Origin: Streptomyces sp. NBC_01268
Lineage (GTDB): Bacteria > Actinomycetota > Actinomycetes > Streptomycetales > Streptomycetaceae
DNA length: 64,000 nt
Direction: 5' to 3'
Assembly: GCF_036240795.1 (NCBI RefSeq)
Contig: NZ_CP108454.1
Location: 3,658,001 to 3,722,000 of the forward strand
Positions 54,818-64,000 of the stretch are shown here, piece after piece (positions within the stretch are counted from its first letter, which is position 1; every line of letters begins with the position of its first letter). A program made the position numbers and the translations under genes. The notes under the pieces are model-generated. The model was given only the letters and a program-made list of their open reading frames with translations. It was not told the origin of the DNA and searched no databases.

Positions 54818-55306
54818 GTGAAACAACTGCGGCTCAAGGTGCTCGCCGGACTCTTCGTCGTCGCCGGCGTCCTCTCCTGGGGCGCCGCCCGGCTCTGGGA
54901 CGCGGTCGGCACCCTCCCGAGCGTCCCGCTCGCCGCGCCCATCGTCCTGGCGGCCATCGCCGTCGTCCTCACCGCCACCGCCCTCTCGCTGCGCGCCCGC
55001 CTCAGGGCCCAGCGGGAGCGCCGCCCCGGCGCCAAGGGCGTCGAACCCCTGATGGCCGCCCGCGCGGTCGTCTTCGCCCAGGCCAGCGCCCTCGTCGCCG
55101 CCCTCGTCGCCGGCATGTACGGCGGCACGGGCGTCTTCCTGCTCGGCTCCCTCGACATCCCGGCCCGGCGCGACCAGGCCCTCTACGCCGCCTTCGCCGT
55201 CCTCGCCGGCATCGGCGTCATCGCCGCCGCCCTCTTCCTGGAACACGTCTGCAAGCTCCCGGAGGACGAGGACGACAACGGCCCGAACCGCGCGCCGGTG
55301 AGCTAG
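54818..55306 (+). CDS. DUF3180 membrane protein
   Basis: 162 residues with four helices: LKVLAGLFVVAGVLSWGA, SVPLAAPIVLAAIAVVLTAT, VVFAQASALVAALVAGMYGG and AAFAVLAGIGVIAAALFL. The acidic C-terminus is LPEDEDDNG. DUF3180 genes typically sit after folK in Actinobacteria. The function is unknown. The GTG start at 54818 is 49 bases after folK, and it probably is the last gene of the folate operon. Confidence 0.88.
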   Translation: MKQLRLKVLAGLFVVAGVLSWGAARLWDAVGTLPSVPLAAPIVLAAIAVVLTATALSLRARLRAQRERRPGAKGVEPLMAARAVVFAQASALVAALVAGMYGGTGVFLLGSLDIPARRDQALYAAFAVLAGIGVIAAALFLEHVCKLPEDEDDNGPNRAPVS

Positions 55307-55310
55307 CCCC

Positions 55311-55457
55311 CTACCAGGGCTCGCGCACGAGGTGCCCGTTCACCAGGAACGTGGGGTGCGGGGAAAGCCGGTAGCTGTAGAAGGTGAAGGGCTTGGTACC
55401 GGCCGCCGGGCGGGGGCGGACCTCGCGGACACGGTCCGATCGCCGTCCAGCGTCCAC
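55311..55457 (-). CDS. 48-codon open frame, possible gene remnant
   Basis: From a GTG at 55457 the frame reads VDAGRRSDRVREVRPRPAAG, then TKPFTFYSYRLSPHPTFLVN and ends GHLVREPW before TAG. The second half looks protein-like (FTFYSYRLSPHPTFLVNG), and an in-frame TGA lies shortly upstream, so it could be the tail of a decayed gene. No family was recognised. It sits between the DUF3180 gene and the dyad next to folE. Confidence 0.35.
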   Translation of the reverse strand: MDAGRRSDRVREVRPRPAAGTKPFTFYSYRLSPHPTFLVNGHLVREPW

Positions 55458-55470
55458 ATCGCTGCCCCAT

Positions 55471-55515
55471 ACCGTCCCCCTTGATCAGTGATCGACTCCA
55501 CTGATCGGGGACGGT
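55471..55515. promoter_or_regulatory. 17-bp inverted repeat downstream of folE
   Basis: ACCGTCCCC-CTT-GATCAGTG (55471-55490) mirrors CACTGATCGGGGACGGT (55499-55515) apart from a 3-base insertion, around an 8-base loop. It is 26 bases past the folE stop on the minus strand. It could be the folE terminator; its length and AT-containing core also resemble an operator. Confidence 0.6.
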
Positions 55516-55540
55516 ACGGAGCAGGTCGGGCAGTCCGCTG

Positions 55541-56146
55541 CTAACGGGCCAATATCAGGGACATGGCCTCGGCACGGGTGGTAGCGTCACGCAGTTGGCC
55601 ACGTACCGCCGAGGTCGTCGTCTTCGCGCCCGGCTTGCGGACACCACGCAGCGCCATGCACATGTGCTCGGCCTCGATGACGACGATCGCGCCGCGCGCG
55701 TCGAGGATCCTCATCAGGGAGTCGGCGATCTGCGTCGTCAGGCGCTCCTGCACCTGCGGACGACGAGCGAAGACGTCCACGAGACGGGCCAGCTTCGACA
55801 AGCCGGTAATTTTGCCCGTTTCCGCGGGAATGTAACCAATGTGAGCTACACCATGAAAGGGGAGCAAGTGATGCTCACATTGCGATGTCAGTTCGATGTC
55901 CTTGACGAGGACCATCTCGTCGTGCCCCAGATCGAACGTCGTGGTCAGGACGTCCTCGGGCTTCTGCCAGAGCCCCGCGAACAGCTCCTTGTACGCCCGC
56001 GCCACCCGCGCCGGCGTCTCACGCAGCCCCTCGCGGTCCGGGTTCTCACCGACCGCGATGAGGAGCTCCCGTACGGCGTTCTCGGCGCGCTTCTCGTCGA
56101 ACTCGCCGATCGGGCTCTCGCCGTCCAGCGTCACCGGGTCGGTCAT
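55541..56146 (-). CDS. folE: GTP cyclohydrolase I
   Basis: FolE (201 residues) makes dihydroneopterin triphosphate from GTP, the first folate step. Zinc ligands are in [13 protein letters not shown] (Cys, His) and [13 protein letters not shown] (Cys). [33 protein letters not shown] and [12 protein letters not shown] are typical. The ATG at 56146 begins [15 protein letters not shown]. It is downstream of ftsH on the same strand, separated by a terminator hairpin. Confidence 0.97.
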   Translation of the reverse strand: MTDPVTLDGESPIGEFDEKRAENAVRELLIAVGENPDREGLRETPARVARAYKELFAGLWQKPEDVLTTTFDLGHDEMVLVKDIELTSQCEHHLLPFHGVAHIGYIPAETGKITGLSKLARLVDVFARRPQVQERLTTQIADSLMRILDARGAIVVIEAEHMCMALRGVRKPGAKTTTSAVRGQLRDATTRAEAMSLILAR

Positions 56147-56185
56147 CTGTGCCTCGTTCCGTCTGTCTGAGCCTGACGCGAATAA

Positions 56186-56223
56186 GCCGCGCCCCCTCAG
56201 GCTAGAACCTGAGGGGGCGCGGC
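56186..56223 (-). terminator. hairpin terminator between ftsH and folE
   Basis: The 16-bp stem GCCGCGCCCCCTCAGG/CCTGAGGGGGCGCGGC (56186-56201 with 56208-56223) is perfect with a 6-base loop. It lies 24 bases past the ftsH stop and 39 bases before the folE start. Confidence 0.85.
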
Positions 56224-56247
56224 ATCCATTCCGGGTCCGGGGATCCG

Positions 56248-58272
<2,025 letters not shown>

Positions 58273-58434
58273 CCATACGGGGCGCTAGCGCCCCGTCCCT
58301 CCTGCCCGTAGGTAAATGCTGCTGAGTAGAAAAAAGCTGTTCTTCGGACGGTACCCCAGCATTGTCACCCGCGACCGTCTTCCCTTGCTTCAACGGTGGG
58401 AAGGCGGTGCGGGTTCCCCTTGGGGCGGCGGGTG

Positions 58435-58989
58435 TCAGCCGCCGTAGACGTGGGGGGCGAGGGTGCCGACGAACGGGAGATTGCGGTACTTCTCGGCGTA
58501 GTCGAGGCCGTATCCGACGACGAACTCGTTCGGGATGTCGAAGCCGATCCACTTCACGTCGATGGCGACCTTCGCCGCGTCCGGCTTGCGCAGCAGGGTG
58601 CAGACCTCGAGGGAGGCCGGCTCGCGCGAGCCGAGGTTGGACAGGAGCCAGGACAGGGTCAGGCCCGAGTCGATGATGTCCTCGACGATCAGGACGTGCT
58701 TGCCCTTGATGTCGGTGTCGAGGTCCTTGAGGATGCGGACGACGCCCGAGGACTGGGTGCCGGCGCCGTAGGAGGAGACGGCCATCCAGTCCATGGTGAC
58801 GGGGGTGGACAGCGCGCGCGCCAGGTCCGCCATCACCATCACGGCGCCCTTGAGGACACCGACGATGAGCAGGTCCTTGCCCGCGTACTCCGCGTCGATC
58901 TTCGCGGCCAGCTCGGCCAGCTTCGCGTCGATCTCTTCCTTGGTGATGAGCACCGACTTGAGGTCGGTGCCCATGTCCTTCTCGTTCAC
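58435..58989 (-). CDS. hpt: hypoxanthine phosphoribosyltransferase
   Basis: Hpt (184 residues) salvages hypoxanthine/guanine with PRPP. The PRPP motif is [19 protein letters not shown], and [40 protein letters not shown] and [20 protein letters not shown] are typical. The start is GTG at 58989 ([12 protein letters not shown]) or ATG at 58974. It lies 26 bases after tilS and upstream of ftsH, the conserved tilS-hpt-ftsH order. Confidence 0.96.
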   Translation of the reverse strand: MNEKDMGTDLKSVLITKEEIDAKLAELAAKIDAEYAGKDLLIVGVLKGAVMVMADLARALSTPVTMDWMAVSSYGAGTQSSGVVRILKDLDTDIKGKHVLIVEDIIDSGLTLSWLLSNLGSREPASLEVCTLLRKPDAAKVAIDVKWIGFDIPNEFVVGYGLDYAEKYRNLPFVGTLAPHVYGG

Positions 58990-59015
58990 CCGGGTCACTT
59001 TCGTTGCAGCTTGCG

Positions 59016-60047
59016 TCAGCCTTGCCGAATGACCAGTCTGCCACCCTGGCGGCGTGCCTCGACGCGCCCGGGCAGGTTGATGGCCCCTTGGCCGCGCCAG
59101 CCGGTGATCAGCCGGTCGACCTCTTCGATGTGGCGGGCGAAGAGGGAGCCCGCGGGGGCGCCTTCGGCGATCACGGCGCGGCGCAGGACGCGGCGGCGGA
59201 CGGCGGGGGGAAGTCCGGAGAGTTTGGCGCATTCGAGGCGGCCGGTGTCGTCGCGCACGGAGGCTTCGGCGTCGGCGGCCCAGGAGTCGAGGGCGTCGGC
59301 GTCGTCGCGGGACAGCTGGGCCGTTCGGGCGAGGGCTTCGACGACGCCCTTGCCGAGCGCCTTCTCGAGGGCGGGGAGGCCTTCGTGGCGGAGGCGGGAG
59401 CGCGTGTAGGCGGGGTCGCTGTTGTGGGGGTCGTCCCAGACGGCGAGTTCCTGGGCGATGCAGGCCTTGCGGACGGTCTGGCGGTCGAGCTCCAGGAAGG
59501 GGCGGCGGTAGCGGCGGGCGGTGCCGGAGACCGCGGCCATGCCGGACAGGGAGCGGATGCCGGAGCCGCGGGCGAGGCCGAGGAGGACGGTTTCGGCCTG
59601 GTCGTCGCGGGTGTGGCCGAGGAGGATCGCGGTGGCGCCGTGGCGTTCGGCGGCGGCGTCGAGGGCGGCGTAGCGGGCGTCGCGGGCGGCGGCTTCGGGG
59701 CCTCCGTCGCGGCCGACGGTGACCGTGACGGCTTCGACGGGGTCGAGGCCGAGGGCGGTCATGCGGTCGGCGACTTCACGGGCGCGCTGTTCGGAGCCGG
59801 TCTGGAGGCCGTGGTCGACGGTGACGCCGCCGGCCCGGAGGTCGAGTTTGCGGGCTTCGAAGGCGAGTGCGGAGGCGAGCGCCATGGAGTCGGCGCCGCC
59901 GGAGCAGGCGACGAGGACCAGGGGCCGGCCGTCGGGCCGGCCGTGGGGGCCGCCTTCGGCGCGCTGGGTGGTGTGCTCGGTGAGGACGTCGTGGAGTACG
60001 CGGCGGACCGCCAGGCGTATCGCCGCGACCGCAGGATGGGGACCCAT
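59016..60047 (-). CDS. tilS: tRNA(Ile)-lysidine synthetase
   Basis: TilS (343 residues) puts lysidine at C34 of the CAU-anticodon tRNA(Ile). The PP-loop is [18 protein letters not shown] near residue 45. [55 protein letters not shown] and [20 protein letters not shown] follow. It has the short actinobacterial C-terminus. The ATG at 60047 is the listed start. Its 3' end is 26 bases before hpt. Confidence 0.96.
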   Translation of the reverse strand: MGPHPAVAAIRLAVRRVLHDVLTEHTTQRAEGGPHGRPDGRPLVLVACSGGADSMALASALAFEARKLDLRAGGVTVDHGLQTGSEQRAREVADRMTALGLDPVEAVTVTVGRDGGPEAAARDARYAALDAAAERHGATAILLGHTRDDQAETVLLGLARGSGIRSLSGMAAVSGTARRYRRPFLELDRQTVRKACIAQELAVWDDPHNSDPAYTRSRLRHEGLPALEKALGKGVVEALARTAQLSRDDADALDSWAADAEASVRDDTGRLECAKLSGLPPAVRRRVLRRAVIAEGAPAGSLFARHIEEVDRLITGWRGQGAINLPGRVEARRQGGRLVIRQG

Positions 60048-60244
60048 GTCCGGTGCCCTTCGTGGAGAGAGTGCAGTGCCTCGGTCGGAGTCTTAACGGT
60101 CGGAAGTGGGGGTTCGGTCACTCAGAGTGCGTCGATGGTGACAGAACCTGGCCGTTACCCGAGCATTGCACGCCTTACCCGCCGTCTACGGTCCCTCGGA
60201 TGGGTGATTGGTGGGGTGTTCTTCCGCCATCCGACGCATCCGTC

Positions 60245-61387
60245 TCACGAGTCTGCCTTACGGTGCACCCTCGCCACCCAGTCGGCGGGCTTGGCGATCT
60301 CGGCCTTGGTGGGGAGCGTGTTGGGGGAGGTCCAGACGCGGTTGAAGCCGTCCATGCCGACCTGGTCGACGACGGCGCGGACGAAGCGTTCGCCGTCGCG
60401 GTACTGGCGCAGCTTGGCGTCGAGGCCGAGCAGTTTGCGCAGGGCGAGGTCGAGTCGGGAGGCGCCGCGGGCGCGGCGTTGCTGGAACTTCTCGCGGATC
60501 TCGGCGACGGAGGGCACGACGTCGGGGCCGACGCCGTCCATGACGTAGTCGGCGTGGCCTTCGAGCAGGGACATGACGGCGGTGAGGCGGCCGAGGATCT
60601 CGCGCTGTTCGGGGGTCTGGACGAGTTCGACGAGGGAGGGGGCGGGTTCGTCCTGTTCGCCTTCGGGGCGGCCGCCGGCGAGGGCCTGGGCGGCTTCGCG
60701 TAGGCGTTCGACGACGGTGGAGGGGTCGACCTCGGTGGCGGCGAGGAATGACTGGATCTCGCCTTGGAGGTGGTCGCGCAGCCAGGGGACGGCGGTGAAC
60801 TGGGTGCGGTGGGTCTCCTCGTGGAGGCAGACCCAGAGCCGGAAGTCGTGCGGGGAGACGTCGAGCTCGCGTTCGACGTGGACGATGTTCGGCGCGACGA
60901 GCAGGAGGCGTCCGGCGCTGTCGGCGGGCAGGTCGCGGCCGGCGGGGGCGAAGGTCTCGTACTGGCCGAGGATGCGGGAGGCCAGGAACGACAGGAGCAT
61001 GCCGAGTTCGACGCCGGTGACCTTGCCGCCGACGCTGCTGAGGACGGTGCCGCCGGTGGAGCCGGAGCGGCGTTCCTGCATCTTGTCGAGGAGCGGGGAG
61101 AGCAGTTCGCGGAAGCCGGCGACGTTGGCCTTGATCCAGCCGGTGCGGTCGACGACGAGGACGGGGGTGTCGGGGGTGTCGGCGGGGTCGCGGTCCTCGG
61201 GGATCATCCGGGTGTAGGCGCGGACGTGTTCCTCGGCGGCCTTGGCGTGTCTGCGGAGCTCGGCGACGACCTCGCGGGCCTCCTCCCGGCTCACCTCGGG
61301 GCCCGGTCGCACCAGGCGGGTCGCCGTCGCGACGGCGAGATTCCAGTCGACCATCCCCGATGTGCCTGCACCACCGATGCTCGTCAT
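60245..61387 (-). CDS. zinc-dependent metalloprotease (DUF2342, HEXXH)
   Basis: 380 residues. The zinc motif is LWVCLHEETHRTQFTAV (HEETH), in the actinobacterial zinicin-like DUF2342 family also annotated as coenzyme F420 biosynthesis-associated. Nearby ligands are EVDPSTV and EGHADYVMDGVG. The N-terminus is MTSIGGAGTSGMVDWNLAVA. No signal peptide is seen, so it is probably cytosolic. The substrate is unknown. It follows dacB on the same strand about 90 bases later and is separate from tilS (197-base gap). Confidence 0.9.
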   Translation of the reverse strand: MTSIGGAGTSGMVDWNLAVATATRLVRPGPEVSREEAREVVAELRRHAKAAEEHVRAYTRMIPEDRDPADTPDTPVLVVDRTGWIKANVAGFRELLSPLLDKMQERRSGSTGGTVLSSVGGKVTGVELGMLLSFLASRILGQYETFAPAGRDLPADSAGRLLLVAPNIVHVERELDVSPHDFRLWVCLHEETHRTQFTAVPWLRDHLQGEIQSFLAATEVDPSTVVERLREAAQALAGGRPEGEQDEPAPSLVELVQTPEQREILGRLTAVMSLLEGHADYVMDGVGPDVVPSVAEIREKFQQRRARGASRLDLALRKLLGLDAKLRQYRDGERFVRAVVDQVGMDGFNRVWTSPNTLPTKAEIAKPADWVARVHRKADS

Positions 61388-61480
61388 GCGTCAACCGTAC
61401 GGTCTCGGCGCCCGTTCGGTGAGGGTTCGGGCGAGTGTTCCCCCGGGTCAGGGAGGGGGAGGCGGCGTGTCGGCGGGCGG

Positions 61481-62986
61481 TCAGCGGGCGGGGGCGAGGG
61501 CGGCCGAGAGGCGGTCGAGGGCGGGCTGGGCGGTGTCCGGGGAGCTGGTGCGGCCGGCGAGGAAGGCGAAGGCGAGAAGGCGTCCGTCGGCGGTGACGAC
61601 GGTTCCGGCGAGGGTGTTGACCCCGGTGAGGGTGCCGGTCTTGGCGCGGACGACGCCCGCGCCGCGGGCGGTGGCGTCGGTGCCGAAGCGCCCGGCGAGG
61701 GTGCCGCTGAAGCCGCCGACGGGCAGTCCGGTGAGGACGGGCCGCAGGGCGGGGTGGGCGGGGTCGGCGGCCCGGGTGAGGATGCCGGTGAGCAGGGCGG
61801 CGGAGACGCGGTCGCGCCGGTCGAGCCCGCTGCCGTCGGCGAAGCGGGCGCCCGCGAGGGGCAGGCCGAGGCGGGCGAGCTCGGCGTGGACGGCCTTGGC
61901 CGCGCCGTCGGCGCCGGCCGGCTGCTTGTGGGCGAGGGCGGTCTGCCGGGCGAGGGCTTCGGCGAGGTCGTTGTCGCTGTGCGTGAGGGTGCGTTCGACG
62001 AGGTCGGCGAGGGGTGCGGAGTCGGTGCGGGCCAGGGGCCTCGCCTGGGGGCCCCGGGGGGCGTGGCCGGGGGCGGGGGTGCCCTGGACGGTGACGCCGG
62101 CGGCGCGCAGGAGGCCGGCGAAGGCGGTGGCGGTGTCGCCGGCCGGGTCGGCGGTGCGGGGCGCGGGTCCGCTGTGGCTGCCGTCGAGGCGGCCCTCGTC
62201 GGTCATGAGGGCGCTGAGCGGGGCGAGGTTCTCGTTGGGGCCGATGGGGTGGAGCGCGGGGCCGCGGTAGAGGCTGGTGTCGTAGGTGAGCCGGACGGGG
62301 CCGGAGGCGCCGCGGGTCTTGAGGGCGCGGGCGGTGGCGTCGGCGAGGGCCTTGAGGCGGGCCTTGTCGAGGGTGGGGTCGCCGCCGCCGACGAGGGTGA
62401 CGGTGCGGCCGTCGGGGGTGCCCACGGTGGTGGTGCCGATGCGGTGGTCGGGGCCGAGGGCGGAGAGCGCGGCGGCCGCGGTGGCGATCTTGACGGTGGA
62501 GGCGGGGGTCATCGGGGTGCCGGCGCCCTCCCCGTACAGCTGCCGGCCGGTGGTGGCGTCGACGACGGAGGCGGTGCGGAGCGGGCCGAGGCCGGGGTCG
62601 GCGAGGAGCGGGACGAGGACGGCGGCCCAGTCGACGGGACGGGCGGGCCGGCCGGGGCGGTCGGGGGTGGTGGGGTCGCCCGTCCGGGTGGTCCGTGGGG
62701 TGCCGGGGGCGTCCGTGGTGCCGGTGGCTCCGGTGGTCTCCGGGGCGCCGAGGGCGCGGAGCACTCCGGCGGCGCTCGGGGCGGGGGCGGGCGGGCGGGG
62801 GACGGCGGGTCCGGGGGCTCCGGCGTGATGTACGCCACCCCTGAGGTCGGCGGCGGCCGCGCGGGCCCGCTCGGCCTTACGCTGACCGGAGTCCCACGGG
62901 CCGGCCGCGGTCACCGCTCCGGCGGCCAGGGCCAGACCGAGCACGGCGGAGCCCGCCGCGAGCTGCCAGGTTCTCGGCTCCGGCAT
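61481..62986 (-). CDS. dacB: D-alanyl-D-alanine carboxypeptidase/endopeptidase (PBP4, S13 family)
   Basis: 501 residues. The N-terminal helix/signal is MPEPRTWQLAAGSAVLGLAL. A long Pro/Thr-rich linker (about 45-115) is followed by the S13 catalytic domain with TPASTVKIATAAAAL (Ser and Lys of SxxK), LTHSDNDLAEALARQ (SDN) and VRAKTGTLTGVNTLAG (KTG). It trims or cleaves cross-links in peptidoglycan. The ATG at 62986 (MPEPRTWQ) is chosen over a longer reading from 63040. It diverges from ppa. Confidence 0.94.
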   Translation of the reverse strand: MPEPRTWQLAAGSAVLGLALAAGAVTAAGPWDSGQRKAERARAAAADLRGGVHHAGAPGPAVPRPPAPAPSAAGVLRALGAPETTGATGTTDAPGTPRTTRTGDPTTPDRPGRPARPVDWAAVLVPLLADPGLGPLRTASVVDATTGRQLYGEGAGTPMTPASTVKIATAAAALSALGPDHRIGTTTVGTPDGRTVTLVGGGDPTLDKARLKALADATARALKTRGASGPVRLTYDTSLYRGPALHPIGPNENLAPLSALMTDEGRLDGSHSGPAPRTADPAGDTATAFAGLLRAAGVTVQGTPAPGHAPRGPQARPLARTDSAPLADLVERTLTHSDNDLAEALARQTALAHKQPAGADGAAKAVHAELARLGLPLAGARFADGSGLDRRDRVSAALLTGILTRAADPAHPALRPVLTGLPVGGFSGTLAGRFGTDATARGAGVVRAKTGTLTGVNTLAGTVVTADGRLLAFAFLAGRTSSPDTAQPALDRLSAALAPAR

Positions 62987-63091
62987 GTGATGACCAGCCC
63001 CTTTCGCGATCAAGACCGTGCGTGAGGGACACTTAACCACCGCGCGTCGTCGCGAGCATTGACATGTGTTGATTCAGGAGGAGATCCACCC

Positions 63092-63583
63092 GTGGAGTTC
63101 GACGTTCTCATCGAGATCCCCAAGGGATCGCGGAACAAGTACGAGGTCGACCACGAGACCGGTCGGATCCGCCTGGACCGCCGTCTCTTCACCTCGACCG
63201 CCTACCCGACGGACTACGGCTACGTCGAGAACACCCTCGGCGAGGACGGCGACCCGCTGGACGCGCTCGTCATCCTGGACGAGCCGACGTTCCCGGGCTG
63301 CCTCATCAAGTGCCGTGCCATCGGCATGTTCCGCATGACGGACGAGGCCGGCGGCGACGACAAGCTGCTGTGCGTCCCGGCGACGGACCCGCGCATGGAG
63401 CACCTGCGCGACATCCACCACGTCGCCGAGTTCGACCGCCTGGAGATCCAGCACTTCTTCGAGGTCTACAAGGACCTGGAGCCCGGCAAGTCCGTCGAGG
63501 GCGCCGACTGGGTCGGTCGCGCCGAGGCCGAGGAAGAGATCGAGAAGTCCTACGCTCGCGCCAAGGAGCAGGGCGGCCACTGA
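63092..63583 (+). CDS. ppa: inorganic pyrophosphatase
   Basis: Ppa (163 residues) hydrolyses pyrophosphate, driving biosynthetic reactions. The signature is [20 protein letters not shown] with the DGDPLD metal site. [20 protein letters not shown] is the family start and [20 protein letters not shown] follows. The GTG at 63092 follows AGGAGGAG (8-base spacing). A terminator follows at 63606. Confidence 0.97.
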   Translation: MEFDVLIEIPKGSRNKYEVDHETGRIRLDRRLFTSTAYPTDYGYVENTLGEDGDPLDALVILDEPTFPGCLIKCRAIGMFRMTDEAGGDDKLLCVPATDPRMEHLRDIHHVAEFDRLEIQHFFEVYKDLEPGKSVEGADWVGRAEAEEEIEKSYARAKEQGGH

Positions 63584-63605
63584 GCCCCTGTCCGGCTGAG
63601 CCTGT

Positions 63606-63641
63606 GAAGGGCGGTGCACCTGCTGAGGTGCGCCGCCCTTC
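63606..63641 (+). terminator. hairpin terminator after ppa
   Basis: Bases 63606-63621 pair with 63626-63641 (one G-U wobble) around a GCTG loop, 22 bases after the ppa stop. Confidence 0.85.
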
Positions 63642-63731
63642 GCGCGTTCATACTGGGCTGGACAGTGGCGTGATCAAGAGCCCCGTGGCGTGATCGTGCG
63701 GGTGCCCGGCCGGGAAGTGGGGGCGGAGACA

Positions 63732-64000
63732 GTGGTGGCGAAGCCGGACGGCCCGGAGGAGGCCCCGGAGGACCGGAAGCCGCCCTCGGACGAGGCGCGC
63801 AGCGCGTTCGCCCCGCCGCCCGGGGTCGAGCAGCCCGCGCCGCCGGAGGAGGAGCACCCGACCTCCGAGTTCGCCCTTCCGGAGGGGTTCGCGCCCCAGC
63901 CGCCCGCGGAGCAGGAAGGTTCCGCCTTCGCGCCGCCCTCGACGTACTCGGCGAAGGACAGCCCGCCGGCCTTCACGCCCGCGTACGGGGTGCCGCTGGT
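63732..64000 (+). CDS. N-terminal part of a probable threonine/serine exporter-family protein (runs off the window end)
   Basis: From a GTG at 63732 (a second at 63735; a longer GTG at 63690 is in frame) it reads VVAKPDGPEEAPEDRKPPSD and continues as a Pro/Glu/Ala-rich disordered tail (ARSAFAPPPGVEQPAPPEEE, HPTSEFALPEGFAPQ) for 89 codons to base 64000. Such a tail precedes the ThrE-type helices in Streptomyces genes next to ppa, so the call rests on position and the tail only. GGCGGAG lies just upstream of the start. Confidence 0.55.
   Translation, partial: MVAKPDGPEEAPEDRKPPSDEARSAFAPPPGVEQPAPPEEEHPTSEFALPEGFAPQPPAEQEGSAFAPPSTYSAKDSPPAFTPAYGVPL

Noticed and set aside
60764..63025. A 753-codon Gly-rich plus-strand frame over the metalloprotease and dacB
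   Set aside because: It is a GC-rich shadow of two real minus-strand genes; the Gly/Ala/Val-rich product has no recognisable fold.

Overview
The window is a high-GC actinobacterial chromosome segment and almost certainly Streptomyces. Third codon positions are nearly all G or C, GTG starts are frequent, and the gene order (radA-disA, sigE-cseABC, clpC, lsr2, coaX-nadC-nadB-panC, folP/folB/folK, folE-ftsH-hpt-tilS, dacB/ppa) is the one I know from Streptomyces core chromosomes such as S. coelicolor. No rRNA, tRNA, CRISPR array, insertion sequence or prophage was seen. It is a core region with one clear accessory-type insertion.

Layout. 1-8.3 kb: the start of an unidentified protein, an SH3b protein, a membrane Ser/Thr kinase with a PQQ propeller, ilvD, a TetR regulator coupled to a sugar-phosphate isomerase-like protein, a Ppx/GppA phosphatase and a Cys-rich conserved protein. 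8.3-15.6 kb: a sigma-like/BACON fusion protein, radA, disA, a membrane-anchored beta-sandwich protein, a PAP2 phosphatase and mutY. 15.7-19.1 kb: the cell-envelope stress operon sigE-cseA-cseB-cseC. 19.2-22.3 kb: a 9-bp repeat tract, an MFS exporter diverging from its probable TetR regulator, and an M23 endopeptidase.

22.3-25.96 kb holds the most unusual locus: a structured intergenic region, then a two-gene unit of a trypco2-domain protein and a 922-residue trypsin-NACHT-repeat STAND protein, closed by a perfect 20-bp hairpin. This is the domain grammar of NTP-dependent biological conflict (antiphage) systems. 26-31 kb: clpC, lsr2, an N-acetylglutamate synthase-like GNAT, a BlaI regulator and a 58-residue membrane protein.

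32-37.5 kb: a translationally coupled cofactor operon (DUF2520, panC, nadB, nadC, coaX) joining NAD and pantothenate/CoA synthesis. 37.6-42 kb: a threonine aldolase-like enzyme, an ArsR/DUF5937 regulator and a NarL-type two-component system. 42.2-44.4 kb: a methyltransferase of MidA/NDUFAF7 type next to an orphan complex I NuoD. 44.4-50.3 kb: a coiled-coil membrane protein, a betaine-type ABC importer split into divergent halves and a membrane esterase.

50.5-64 kb: an MprF-like lysyltransferase-domain protein, folate synthesis (folP, folB, folK, with folE on the other strand), ftsH, hpt, tilS, a HEETH zinc protease, a PBP4-type dacB, ppa and the start of a probable threonine/serine exporter. 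Several Rho-independent-type hairpins punctuate the units and are listed. Gene identities come from motif and family recognition without database searches.
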